A stretch of 64,000 bases of DNA. Source: Oceanicola sp. 502str15 (GTDB taxonomy: Bacteria; Pseudomonadota; Alphaproteobacteria; Rhodobacterales; Rhodobacteraceae). Below, in pieces: positions 24,921 through 33,459 of this stretch (position 1 is the first letter of the stretch; each line of letters opens with the position of its first letter). The notes under the pieces were generated by a model. That model saw nothing but the letters and a program-made list of their open reading frames with translations, had not been told where the DNA came from and did not search any database. Both the position numbers and the translations under genes were made by a program. Where the stretch lies: NCBI RefSeq assembly GCF_024105635.1, contig NZ_WYDQ01000001.1, positions 3,658,501 to 3,722,500 on the forward strand, in the 5' to 3' direction.

Positions 24921-24941
24921 TATGGAAGTATGGAAGTATGG
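24921..24941. promoter_or_regulatory. Direct repeats in uxuA/gntR divergent promoter
   Basis: TATGGAAG occurs twice in tandem followed by a third partial TATGG, an 8-base direct repeat, 29 bases upstream of the gntR start and 63 upstream of uxuA. Its location in a divergent control region suggests a binding site for the adjacent GntR/FadR-type regulator, though such regulators generally prefer palindromes, so slippage-generated repeats are possible. Confidence 0.4.
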
Positions 24942-24969
24942 TAGAGACGAGCCGGGAGGAGAGCGAATC

Positions 24970-25716
24970 ATGTCGGAAAACCGCATTACATCCGCTGCGC
25001 TGGATCCGGCTGCGCCGATCACGCCGCAGATCTATGCGCACCTGCGTGACGCCATCATCCGCAACCGCCTCGCTCCCGGCGACCGCATTTCTGAAACCGA
25101 AATCGCCAAGAGCTGGAGCGTCAGCCGCCAGCCTGTGCGTGAGGCCTTTATCCGGCTCGCGGGCGAGGGGCTTCTGGCCGTGCTGCCCCAGCGTGGCACC
25201 ATCGTGACCCGCATCAACTATTCCGACGTTCTGAATGCGCGATTCCTGCGCGAAGCCATCGAGGCCGATATCGCCAAGATCCTCGCCCGCCGTCCCGACC
25301 CGGCCCTGATCCGCGAGCTGCGCGAGCAGCTCAGGGCGCAGGAAGCCGTCGCGGCCTCCACCCCGACCGACTTCATCGGGCTCGACGAGCAGTTTCACCG
25401 CACGCTGGCCGATGCCGCCGACAAGCGCGGCGCGTGGCGGCTGATCGAGGGGCTGAAGTCGCAGATGGACCGGGTGCGCTTTCTGTCGCTCGGCCATTTC
25501 CCGGTGGCCAAGCTGGTCGGCCAGCACCGCGCCATCGTGGATGCCATCGAGCAGGGCGACACCATCGCCGCCAACGCCGCCGTGCGCACGCACCTGCGCG
25601 AGGTTCTGATCGACCTGCCGCAGATCCATGCGGCCAAGCCCGAGTTTTTCGACGTGCCGGAGGGGGGGATTCCCGAGCCGGTCAATGCACCTATCCAAGG
25701 AGGAAAAGACGAATGA
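24970..25716 (+). CDS. GntR-family regulator (FadR/FCD subfamily)
   Basis: A 248-residue transcription factor with an N-terminal winged helix (YAHLRDAIIRNRLAPGDRIS, WSVSRQPVREAFIRLAGEGL and LPQRGTIVTRI) and a helical FCD effector domain (ARFLREAIEADIAKIL, LDEQFHRTLADAAD with metal-type His, and LVGQHRAIVDAIEQGD). Such proteins sense sugar acids and repress catabolic genes. It diverges from uxuAB and its stop overlaps the next gene's start (ATGA), so it likely controls both directions. GGGAGGAG precedes the ATG. Confidence 0.93.
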   Translation: MSENRITSAALDPAAPITPQIYAHLRDAIIRNRLAPGDRISETEIAKSWSVSRQPVREAFIRLAGEGLLAVLPQRGTIVTRINYSDVLNARFLREAIEADIAKILARRPDPALIRELREQLRAQEAVAASTPTDFIGLDEQFHRTLADAADKRGAWRLIEGLKSQMDRVRFLSLGHFPVAKLVGQHRAIVDAIEQGDTIAANAAVRTHLREVLIDLPQIHAAKPEFFDVPEGGIPEPVNAPIQGGKDE

Positions 25717-26684
25717 CGTTCAATTGGAAAAAGCCGGTTCTCGCCGCCGCCGTGGCCGCGTTTGCCGCCGTGCCCGCCTTCGCTCAGGAAATGACCCTGA
25801 AGCTCGGCCACCTCGCGAATGAGGACAACCCCTGGCACCTCGCCTCGGTGAAGTTTGCCGAAGAGGTCGCGGCCCGCACCGAGGGCCGGATCGCCGTGGA
25901 GGTCTTCCCCAACGAGAGCCTCGGCAAGGAGATCGACCTGATCAACGGCATGCAGCTCGGCACCGTCGACATGACGATCACCGGCGAGAGCCTTCAGAAC
26001 TGGGCGCCGATGGCCGCGCTTCTGGCCGTGCCCTACGCCTACAAATCCATCGAGCACATGGATGAGGTCGCCTCCGGTGACATCGGCAACCAGATCGAGG
26101 CGCAGATCATCTCTGCCGCCCAGATCCGCCCGATCGCCTATTTCGCCCGTGGCCCGCGCAACCTGACGTCCAACCGTCCGATCGCCTCTCCCGACGATCT
26201 GAACGGCCTGAAGATGCGCGTGCCGAACGTGCCGCTCTTCATCGACGTGTGGTCCGCCCTCGGCGCGGCCCCCGGCCCGATGGCCTTCTCCGAGGTTTTC
26301 ACCTCGCTGCAGAACGGCACCATCGAGGCGCAGGAGAACCCGCTGGCGCTGATCCGGTCGGCGAGCTTCAACGAGGTTCAGAGCCACGTGAACCTCACCG
26401 AGCACGTGCGCTCGTGGATCTACCTGACCATCGCCGAAAGCACCTGGGCCAAGCTCTCCGAAGCCGACCAGGAGGCCGTGCTGGCCGCTGCCGCCGTGGC
26501 GCAGGAATACGAGCGCGGGCTCTTCGAGCAGAGCGTGGCCGATGACCGCGCCTACCTTGAGGCCAACGGCATGACCTTCGTCGAGGTCGACGGCGCCGCC
26601 TTTGCCGCCAAGGCCAAGGATGCCGTGCTGGCGAACGTCAGCGACGAGATCCGCCCGATCGTCGAGGGGCTCTTCGCCGAGTAA
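25713..26684 (+). CDS. dctP: TRAP transporter solute-binding protein (DctP family)
   Basis: A 323-residue periplasmic binding protein with a signal peptide ending in VAAFAAVPAFA-Q. DctP family blocks include LKLGHLANEDNPWHLASVKF, EVFPNESLGKEIDLINGMQL, the LNGLKMRVPNVPLFIDVW segment with the conserved substrate-carboxylate arginine (KMRVPN), and SLQNGTIEAQENPLALI. The substrate is likely a hexuronate or aldonate because uxuAB, idnD and a GntR regulator surround it. AAGGAGG precedes the start, which overlaps the gntR stop. A strong stem-loop follows the gene. Confidence 0.93.
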   Translation: MTFNWKKPVLAAAVAAFAAVPAFAQEMTLKLGHLANEDNPWHLASVKFAEEVAARTEGRIAVEVFPNESLGKEIDLINGMQLGTVDMTITGESLQNWAPMAALLAVPYAYKSIEHMDEVASGDIGNQIEAQIISAAQIRPIAYFARGPRNLTSNRPIASPDDLNGLKMRVPNVPLFIDVWSALGAAPGPMAFSEVFTSLQNGTIEAQENPLALIRSASFNEVQSHVNLTEHVRSWIYLTIAESTWAKLSEADQEAVLAAAAVAQEYERGLFEQSVADDRAYLEANGMTFVEVDGAAFAAKAKDAVLANVSDEIRPIVEGLFAE

Positions 26685-26701
26685 CCCCGCCTTCGGGCAC
26701 A

Positions 26702-26732
26702 CGGCCGGCGTGGTTCTCCCCCGCGCCGGCCG
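26702..26732 (+). promoter_or_regulatory. Intercistronic stem-loop after dctP
   Basis: CGGCCGGCG (26702-26710) pairs perfectly with CGCCGGCCG (26724-26732) around a 13-base loop, followed by CCTTCTTT. It lies between dctP and dctQ, where such hairpins commonly stabilise the binding-protein mRNA or partly end transcription so that binding protein exceeds permease. Confidence 0.65.
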
Positions 26733-26759
26733 CCTTCTTTCCCGCCGGAGATCTTCGCC

Positions 26760-27269
26760 ATGCGCCCTGTCGAGACCCTTGTTCGCCTTCTCACCCTGAT
26801 CGCCCGTACCGGCGCAGGCGTGGCCTTTGCGGTGCTGATCGGCACCGTGCTGGTGCAGGTCGTGGGGCGCACCACGGGGCAGTCGCCCGTGTGGACAGAA
26901 GAACTCACCCGCTTTGCCCTGCTCTATCTCGTGGCCTTCGGCGCGGGCCTCAGCCTGCGCACCGGCGATCTGGTGAACGTCGACGTGATCAGCGAGTCGC
27001 TGCCCGGCAAGCTGCCGTGGCTCCTGCGCCTGCTGGCCGCTGCCGCCACCGCCGGCCTTGCGCTCTACCTGCTGCCCCATGCCTGGAAATACGTGACCAT
27101 CGGCAAGATGCAGACCGCTCCGGCGCTGGGCATGCGGATGACATGGGCGCATCTCACCGTGTTCATCCTGATCGCTGGTCTTGCCCTCTTCGCCCTTCTC
27201 CGCTGCATCGCCATGCTCTCGGGCACCGAAGACGGCACCCCCGTCAAACCCGCCGAAGAGGAAGAGTGA
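26760..27269 (+). CDS. dctQ: TRAP transporter small permease (DctQ family)
   Basis: A 169-residue inner-membrane protein with four hydrophobic spans: FAVLIGTVLVQVVGRTT, LTRFALLYLVAFGAGLSLRT (with the VWTEELTRF signature of DctQ), LLRLLAAAATAGLALYLL and AHLTVFILIAGLALFALL. It partners DctM to form the sodium-dependent TRAP permease. The next gene begins four bases after its stop. Confidence 0.92.
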   Translation: MRPVETLVRLLTLIARTGAGVAFAVLIGTVLVQVVGRTTGQSPVWTEELTRFALLYLVAFGAGLSLRTGDLVNVDVISESLPGKLPWLLRLLAAAATAGLALYLLPHAWKYVTIGKMQTAPALGMRMTWAHLTVFILIAGLALFALLRCIAMLSGTEDGTPVKPAEEEE

Positions 27270-27273
27270 CCTC

Positions 27274-28551
27274 ATGGACGTGACCATCCTCCTCACCGTC
27301 TTCGTGCTCGGCCTCGCGCTGGGTGTGCCTGTGGCGATCACGCTGGGCCTCTCGTCGCTCGCCTATCTGCTCTACGCCGGTATTCCGCCCGTGGTCATGC
27401 CGCAGAAGATGTATGCGGGCATGGACGTGTTCGTGCTGCTCTCGATCCCCGGGTTCATCCTTGCGGGCAACCTGATGAACCGGGGCGGCATCACAGAGCG
27501 GATCATCCGCTTTGCCAATGCGCTGGTGGGTTGGATCCGGGGCGGGCTGGGCCTCACCAACATCGCCGCCTCAATGCTCTTCGGCGGCATCACCGGCACC
27601 GCCGTGGCGGATGCGGCCTCCATCGGGGGCGTAATGATCCCCGGCATGAAGAAGGCGGGCTACCCGGCCGACTTCTCCGCCGCCGTCACCGCCGCCTCCT
27701 CGACGGTCGGTCCGATCATCCCGCCCTCGGTGCCGATGATCATCGTCGGCGCGCTCTCGGGCATCTCGGTGGGCAAGATGTTTCTCGCCGGTGCCATCCC
27801 CGGCATCCTGATGGGGCTTGCGATGATGGTGACCTGCTACATCATCTCGCGCCGCAAGAACTTTCCGCATCAGCCGTGGCAGGGCTTCGGCGAGGTCGCC
27901 CGCAGCTTCGGCGGGGCGATCTGGGCGCTGGCGATGACCTTCCTGATCATCTACGGATTGCTCTCCGGCCTCGCCACGCCGACCGAAACCGCCGTCGTCG
28001 CCTCGGTTTATGCCTTCCTAGTCGGCGCCTTCATCTACCGCGAGCTGCCGCTCAAGCGCGTACCTGGCATCGTGGTAGACAGCGCCGTGGCCGCCGCGGG
28101 CATCCTCGCGCTCGTTGGCTTTGCCAATGTCTTCGGCTGGATCCTCGTCTCCGAGCGCATCCCGCAGGCGATTGCCGATGCGGTTCTCTCGGTCACCGAC
28201 AACAAGTTCCTGGTGCTGTTGCTGATCAACCTACTGCTGCTCTTCGTCGGCATGTTCCTCGAGACCATCGCGGCGCTGATCATCCTCTTCGTGCCGCTGC
28301 TGGCGCTCTCCAACGCCGTCGGCATCGACCCGATCCACTTTGCCACCGTCGCGGTGCTGAACCTGATGATCGGTCTCACCACGCCGCCCGTGGGCGTGTG
28401 CCTCTTCGTCTGCGCCAATATCGCCCGGCTGCCGCTGGCGCCGGTGGTGGTGGCGATCTTCCCCTTCCTTCTGACCAACATCCTCGTGCTGCTCGCGGTG
28501 ACTTACATCCCGCCGCTCGCCACCTGGTTGCCCTCGGTCCTCATCCCCTAG
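27274..28551 (+). CDS. dctM: TRAP transporter large permease (DctM family)
   Basis: A 425-residue, roughly 12-span inner-membrane carrier. DctM signatures include FVLLSIPGFILAGNLMNRGG, ASMLFGGITGTAVADAASIG, FSAAVTAASSTVGPIIPPSV, LATPTETAVVASVYAFLVG and LMIGLTTPPVGVCLFVCANI. It moves the substrate delivered by the upstream binding protein. I place the start at ATG 27274, preceded by GAAGAGGAAGAG and located just after dctQ; open upstream codons lie inside dctQ. Confidence 0.95.
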   Translation: MDVTILLTVFVLGLALGVPVAITLGLSSLAYLLYAGIPPVVMPQKMYAGMDVFVLLSIPGFILAGNLMNRGGITERIIRFANALVGWIRGGLGLTNIAASMLFGGITGTAVADAASIGGVMIPGMKKAGYPADFSAAVTAASSTVGPIIPPSVPMIIVGALSGISVGKMFLAGAIPGILMGLAMMVTCYIISRRKNFPHQPWQGFGEVARSFGGAIWALAMTFLIIYGLLSGLATPTETAVVASVYAFLVGAFIYRELPLKRVPGIVVDSAVAAAGILALVGFANVFGWILVSERIPQAIADAVLSVTDNKFLVLLLINLLLLFVGMFLETIAALIILFVPLLALSNAVGIDPIHFATVAVLNLMIGLTTPPVGVCLFVCANIARLPLAPVVVAIFPFLLTNILVLLAVTYIPPLATWLPSVLIP

Positions 28552-28561
28552 GAGCCTGCCC

Positions 28562-29608
28562 ATGGACGCCCGCGTCTGCCGCCTCTACGGCCAGAACGAC
28601 ATCCGGATCGAAACCGCCCCCGTGGCCGAGCCCGGCCCCGGCGAGGTGCTGCTGGCGCTGGCCGCAGGCGGCATCTGCGGCTCGGACTTACATTACTATC
28701 AGGACGGCGGCTTTGGCCCGATTCGGGTGCGTGAGCCGATCATCCTGGGCCACGAGGCTTCCGGCACCGTTGTGGCGGTTGGCGCGGGCGTGACCGGCGT
28801 GGCCGAGGGCGACCGCGTGGCGATCAACCCCAGCCGCCCCTGCGGCACCTGCACCTTCTGCCAGCAGGATCTGCCGATCCATTGCCTCTCGATGCGGTTC
28901 AACGGTTCTGCCATGCGGATGCCGCACGAGCAGGGCCTTTTCCGCGACCGGATGGTGGTGGATGCCGCGCAATGCGTGAAGGTGGCCGATGGCGTGAGCC
29001 TGGCCGCAGCTGCATGCGCCGAGCCGCTGGCGGTGTGCCTCCACGCCCGCAATCAGGCGGGCGACCTTGCGGGCAAGCGGGTGCTGGTCACCGGCGCCGG
29101 CCCCATCGGCGCTCTCTGCGCCGCTGCTGCCGTCGAGGCGGGCGCGGCGGAGGTGGTGGTGACCGACCTTCAGGATTTCACCCTCGGCGTGGCCGCAAAG
29201 ATGGGCGCGACCCGCACCATCAACGTGGCGACCGACGCCGCCGCGCTGGAGCCCTATGCCGAGAACAAGGGCAGCTTCGACGTGGCCTTCGAGTGCTCCG
29301 CCGCCGCCCCTGCGATCAAGAGTGCCATCACCTGCCTGCGCCCGCGCGGGCGGCTGGTGCAGGTGGGCGTGTCGGGCGATGTGCCGATCCCGCTCAACAT
29401 GCTGGTGGGCAAGGAGATCGCCTACCACGGCACCCAGCGCTTTGCGGGCGAGTTCGCCGAGGCGGTGGCACTGATCGGCGCCGGGCGGATCGACGTGTCG
29501 CCGATCATCACCGGCAGCTTCCCGCTGGAACAGGCCGTCGAAGCCTTCAACAGTGCTGGCGACCGCTCCGGCGCGGTGAAGGTCCAGCTTTCTTTCTCGG
29601 GGGAATGA
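28562..29608 (+). CDS. idnD: L-idonate 5-dehydrogenase-like zinc alcohol dehydrogenase
   Basis: A 348-residue medium-chain dehydrogenase that probably oxidises L-idonate to 5-ketogluconate. It has the catalytic zinc Cys and His (GICGSDLHYY, GHEASG), a four-cysteine structural zinc loop (PCGTCTFCQQDLPIHC), and a nucleotide-binding motif VTGAGPIGALCAAAAVE. The HYYQDGGFGPIRVREPIILG block is characteristic of IdnD-type enzymes. Its place in a sugar-acid TRAP operon supports the call; a sorbitol or other polyol dehydrogenase is the alternative. GGAG precedes the ATG, ten bases after dctM. Confidence 0.88.
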   Translation: MDARVCRLYGQNDIRIETAPVAEPGPGEVLLALAAGGICGSDLHYYQDGGFGPIRVREPIILGHEASGTVVAVGAGVTGVAEGDRVAINPSRPCGTCTFCQQDLPIHCLSMRFNGSAMRMPHEQGLFRDRMVVDAAQCVKVADGVSLAAAACAEPLAVCLHARNQAGDLAGKRVLVTGAGPIGALCAAAAVEAGAAEVVVTDLQDFTLGVAAKMGATRTINVATDAAALEPYAENKGSFDVAFECSAAAPAIKSAITCLRPRGRLVQVGVSGDVPIPLNMLVGKEIAYHGTQRFAGEFAEAVALIGAGRIDVSPIITGSFPLEQAVEAFNSAGDRSGAVKVQLSFSGE

Positions 29609-29612
29609 TCCG

Positions 29613-30671
29613 ATGACCGCCTACAAACGCGACGACCTCCTTGCCTTCGCCCTCGCCCTGCTCACCCGCGCCGGCCTGCCGGAAGACAAGGCGGCCGTGG
29701 TGGCCGAGCTTCTGGTGAAGACCGACGAAATGGGGGTGACGACCCACGGCGTCTCGCTCATCCCTTATTATCTGCCCGAGCTGACCGGCGGCACCATGAC
29801 CACCGAGGGCACCCATGAGGTGGTGCAGGACCGCAAAGTCACGATGGTCTGGGATGGCAACTACCTGCCTGGCCACTGGCTGATGCAGCAGGCGCTCGAC
29901 ACCTGCATGACGCGCGCCGCCGAGTTCGGCATGGCCGCGCTCTCCATGCGGCGGGCGCATCACATCGGCTGCCTCTCCACGCTCACCCGGATTGTCGCGG
30001 AGCAGGGTTTTGTCTGCTACATCGCCACCTCCGACCCCTCGGGCAACTGGGTCGCGCCGTTCGGCGGCACCGAGCCACTGCTCACGCCCAACCCGTGGGC
30101 GGTGGGCTACCCGACCGACGGCCACCCGGTGCTGATCGACACCTGCGCCTCGATCACCACCGTCTCCAAGGTGCGCGAGCTGGTGAACACGGGCGTGGAG
30201 TTCGCCCACCCGTGGATGCTTACGGCCGAGGGCCAGCCGAGCACCGACCCGACGGTGGTAAACACACAACCGAAGGGTTCGATCATGCCGGTCGGCGGCG
30301 CCGATCATGGCCACAAGGGCTTTGCCATGGCGGTGATGGTCGAGATGCTGACCCAAGGCCTCTCCGGGCATGGCCGGGCCGAAAACGTGACCCGCTGGGG
30401 CGGCAACGTTTTTCTGCAAGTCATCGACCCGGAGGCCTTCGGAGGGCGCGAGGGCTTTGTTCGCGAGGTTTCACACCTTGGCGACCTTTGCCGCGCCAAC
30501 CGCCCGATAGATCCGGGGCGGCCGGTGCGAATGCCCGGCGACCGGGCCAATGAAGCGCTTGCGGCGTCACGTGCGGGCGAAGTTCGGCTGCCCGCAGAAG
30601 TCGCCACCCGACTCGCAACCTGCGCCGCAGACTTCAACGTTCCCATGCCTGCCGAAGCCACCCTGACCTAG
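29613..30671 (+). CDS. Malate/L-lactate/ureidoglycolate dehydrogenase family (LDH2)
   Basis: A 352-residue NAD(P)-dependent oxidoreductase of the LDH2/MDHG fold, which reduces or oxidises 2-keto acids and 2-hydroxy acids. Diagnostic features are THGVSLIPYYLPEL near the N-terminus, an MRRAHHIGCLSTL catalytic histidine region, TPNPWAVGYPTD and GGADHGHKGFAMAVMVEML. It follows idnD by four bases and closes the sugar-acid operon. The true substrate, perhaps a 2,3-diketo or 2-keto aldonate, cannot be fixed from sequence. Confidence 0.88.
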   Translation: MTAYKRDDLLAFALALLTRAGLPEDKAAVVAELLVKTDEMGVTTHGVSLIPYYLPELTGGTMTTEGTHEVVQDRKVTMVWDGNYLPGHWLMQQALDTCMTRAAEFGMAALSMRRAHHIGCLSTLTRIVAEQGFVCYIATSDPSGNWVAPFGGTEPLLTPNPWAVGYPTDGHPVLIDTCASITTVSKVRELVNTGVEFAHPWMLTAEGQPSTDPTVVNTQPKGSIMPVGGADHGHKGFAMAVMVEMLTQGLSGHGRAENVTRWGGNVFLQVIDPEAFGGREGFVREVSHLGDLCRANRPIDPGRPVRMPGDRANEALAASRAGEVRLPAEVATRLATCAADFNVPMPAEATLT

Positions 30672-30953
30672 CGCGCGTTTGGTCCGTCCGTTCCGATGCT
30701 GGCTGGCACCCGTGTCGACTGCTGGACGCGAAGTCATTGTCCAGGCGCTCTATAAAGCCACGAAGAAGGGCACTTGCGCGCATCGCGCACGAGCCTTGCC
30801 GCCTCGGCAGTCGCGTTCCGTCATCTCCAAGGGGCTCGCGATACGGCGCCGCCGGGCGGCCAGAGGGCCAAGGTAAGGGAGTGCAGCCTATTCGCGGCCA
30901 TCGGGTCCAGTTTGGTTGTTGAGCCTGTCGAGATTGTCCAGAAAGCGCTTCAG

Positions 30954-31199
30954 CATGTCGTGCTCGGGTTCGACCCGATCTGGTTTGGCATTGTCGTGGT
31001 GGTCGTGACCGAGATCAGCCTGATCACCCCGCCAGTGGGGCTGAACGTGTTCATCATGCGCTCGGTGGTCTCCGATGTCTCGACCGCGACGATCTTCCGG
31101 GGTGTGACCCCGTTCTGGATCGCGGACATCTTCCGGCTTGCCGTCATAGTGCTGCTGCCCTCCGTGGTGCTGTTCCTGCCGCGCATGTTGGGAGGGTGA
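30954..31199 (+). pseudogene. C-terminal relic of a TRAP large permease (dctM-like)
   Basis: An 81-codon frame encodes GFDPIWFGIVVVVVTEISL, ITPPVGLNVFIM, SVVSDVSTATIFRGVTPFWI and an aliphatic last span ending FLPRMLGG. This is exactly the C-terminal fifth of DctM proteins; everything before about 30954 lacks homology and a start signal. The stretch 30672-30953 holds no recognisable gene. It is distinct in sequence from the intact dctM at 27274-28551, so a second TRAP system was probably lost here. Confidence 0.8.
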
Positions 31200-31302
31200 A
31201 CGCGTTCAGCGTCCTCCCCGGCGGTGTGGTCCGGGGAGTTGCGGGGAGCAAGGCGTGGCGAGGTTAACGAAAAAATGCGCTTCAAGAACCTCACCCGCAG
31301 TC

Positions 31303-32898
31303 TCAGTGCGTTGCCTCCGGGAACTGCACGGTGAAGGTCGTGCCGCGGCCTGCGCCGGTGTCGAACTCGATGGTGCCTGCGTGCTGTTCCACGATGGTTT
31401 TCGTGATGCCCATGCCGAGGCCGGTTCCGGACTGGCCCTTCTGGTAGCTTTCGGGCGCGCGGGAGAAACGTTCGAAGAGCCTTGGCTGCAGGCTTATGGG
31501 AATGCCGGGGCCGGTGTCGCGGACCCAGAAGCCCGCATGTGGCGTGGTCAGGCCCAGCTCCACGTTTGCCCCGCGATCCGATGCCTTGATTGCATTGGAC
31601 AGGAGGTTGTTGAGCACCTGAAGCAGGCGTCGTTCTTCGCCCACCACCGAGGCCTTGGCGGCCGGGCTGCCTGCGACCTTCACGGCCACGCCATGCTGAT
31701 CGGCGAAGGGGCTGATCTCGCGCGCGGCATTCTCGAGGAGGGCCTGCAGGTTGACGGCTTTTGCGTCCTGAACATGGCCCCCGGCGCTCAGACGCTCGAA
31801 ATCGAGCAGGTCACCGACCAGCGTCATCAGGCGGTCCAGATTGCGACCCGCGATCTCGAGCGAGGTCTGCGAGACGGCGTTGAACTTGTCTTTCTCGAGG
31901 TCGAGCAGCTTGACCGCGGCACTGGCGGCGGTGATCGGTGTGCGGAGTTCGTGCGAGACCGTGGAAATCAGCTCTTCGCGGGCGATCTCGATGGCCTTCT
32001 GCTCGGTGATGTCCTTGACCACGCCGAGGATGCCAAGGCGCGGTGCGTTCTCGTGCTTGAGCGGGGTGAAGAACAGCTCGGCGGGAAACACGTTGCCGTC
32101 TCTGCGTTGCAGGTCCAGCTCGAGCCGCCGGTCGCCGGCTTCGCGAACCTTGCGGTAGATCGCGTCGCCGTTCTCTTCGAAGGCGAGCTTGTCGGTGAAG
32201 AAGATCTCGGTGGTCTTTCCGATCATCTCCTCCTTTGCAAAGCCGAAGATCCGTTCGGTCGCCCGGTTCACCATGGTGATCCGCCGCTCCTCGTCGACCG
32301 ACATGATGCCCTCGGGCACGGAGTCGACGATGGCATCGAGAACCATGGTCTTCTCGGCGAGGTCCGTCGACTTCTTCCAGTTCAGCCATTCCTGCCCGAG
32401 CCAGCGGCCGAAGAGGCGGACCAGTTCCTCTTCCTTGGACGAGAAGGGCTCTCGGCGGTCGGGGCCGGAGAAATTCAGCGTGCCGACGCGATCAAGCCCG
32501 ACCCGGAGCGGCACGCCGATGTAGCTTTCGAGCCCGAACGACACGTAGCAGGGGTGTTCGGCGATCTCGGATTCGCCCGCGTGGTGAAAATGCCGAACGC
32601 CGTTGGCGGCCAGCGTATGGGTGCAATAGGTTTCGCCAAGGTTGAACGCGGTCCCCGCCTCGGGGGCCCAATCCTCACCGCTGACATACTCGATCCGGTA
32701 GGCATCGCCGTTGATCTTGCTGACGATCCCCAGCGGAAGCTCCAGGGCCAGGCAACCGATCCGTAGCAGCTCCGAAACCTTGCCATCAAAGCTGACGTCC
32801 GGGTCCAGCGAGAGCATGAAGAGCTGGCGGAGGGCGAAATCGTGCCTGGCCTCGACCGACATCGTGTCGGACGGCTCGGTTTCCAGTTGTTCAGACAC
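31303..32898 (-). CDS. GAF-PAS sensor histidine kinase
   Basis: A 531-residue cytoplasmic kinase with no membrane spans. An N-terminal GAF domain (about residues 20-165, with ETYCTHTLAANG and YIGVPLRVGLDRVGTLNFSG) is followed by a PAS domain (about 185-300, IVDSVPEGIMSVDEERRITM and AELFFTPLKHEN), the HisKA box ISTVSHELRTPIT (His about 315) and the HATPase with NNLLSNAIKAS, VRDTGPGIP and GTGLGMGITKTIVEQH. The start is a GTG preceded by GAGGGTGGAG; 13 further upstream codons are open but lack a site. It lies beside an Hpt and receiver genes on the same strand, so it likely feeds a phosphorelay. Confidence 0.93.
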   Translation of the reverse strand: MSEQLETEPSDTMSVEARHDFALRQLFMLSLDPDVSFDGKVSELLRIGCLALELPLGIVSKINGDAYRIEYVSGEDWAPEAGTAFNLGETYCTHTLAANGVRHFHHAGESEIAEHPCYVSFGLESYIGVPLRVGLDRVGTLNFSGPDRREPFSSKEEELVRLFGRWLGQEWLNWKKSTDLAEKTMVLDAIVDSVPEGIMSVDEERRITMVNRATERIFGFAKEEMIGKTTEIFFTDKLAFEENGDAIYRKVREAGDRRLELDLQRRDGNVFPAELFFTPLKHENAPRLGILGVVKDITEQKAIEIAREELISTVSHELRTPITAASAAVKLLDLEKDKFNAVSQTSLEIAGRNLDRLMTLVGDLLDFERLSAGGHVQDAKAVNLQALLENAAREISPFADQHGVAVKVAGSPAAKASVVGEERRLLQVLNNLLSNAIKASDRGANVELGLTTPHAGFWVRDTGPGIPISLQPRLFERFSRAPESYQKGQSGTGLGMGITKTIVEQHAGTIEFDTGAGRGTTFTVQFPEATH

Positions 32899-33111
32899 GG
32901 CTCCACCCTCGACTTTTGTTTGCGCGGAAGGGTCCAACGGAGCCCCTCAACTGTCAAACGGGAATTCGACCCAAAGTTGTATCTCGGCGGCGTTCGTGAT
33001 CCTGGCGCGACACTCGCAACGGCAAATGCGGCTCGCACAAGGCAAGCCGCATCCGCCCGCTTGCAGAGACTGCGCGGGATCCTTTCCTCGGAGGGGAAAG
33101 AGCTGAAAGTA

Positions 33112-33459
33112 TCAGGAGTTCGTGGCGAACAGCATCTCTTCAATGACTTCCGTGACCAGAGGCGGCACGTCGGCCTCGGCGTTGCCGTCGGTTAGGGCAT
33201 ATTCGAGCCGCGATGCCAGCCTGCCGAGCCGTCCGTAGCTCAGGGTCTGGGCAACGCCAACGATCCGATGCGCCCGGCGCGCGAGCTGCTGCTCCATGTC
33301 GTCGCGCTTCGCGCCGGCCTCGGCATCGCGGTATTCTTCGAAGAAGCAGATGTGTTCCGGCAGGGACTTGAGGAAGGCCACCCGCACCGGCGCGAGCATG
33401 GCCGCAAAGGAATTTGCGGCATCAACGGGCATACTGGAACGATTGAACGCGGAATTCAT
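33112..33459 (-). CDS. Hpt-domain phosphotransfer protein
   Basis: A 115-residue stand-alone histidine phosphotransfer protein, mostly helical, with the phosphorylatable histidine in LARRAHRIVGVAQTLSYGRL (His64) and a following helix GRLASRLEYAL typical of Hpt four-helix bundles. It shuttles phosphoryl groups between receivers. Its ATG shares one base with the stop of the upstream response regulator (TGATG), implying tight co-expression. A gap of 213 bases (32899-33111) separates it from the kinase gene and has no ORF of note. Confidence 0.88.
   Translation of the reverse strand: MNSAFNRSSMPVDAANSFAAMLAPVRVAFLKSLPEHICFFEEYRDAEAGAKRDDMEQQLARRAHRIVGVAQTLSYGRLGRLASRLEYALTDGNAEADVPPLVTEVIEEMLFATNS

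Noticed and set aside
22347..25700. Long frames on both strands covering uxuA, uxuB and gntR
   Set aside because: They are compositional shadows of GC-rich genes; the true frames carry family motifs and good ribosome binding sites.
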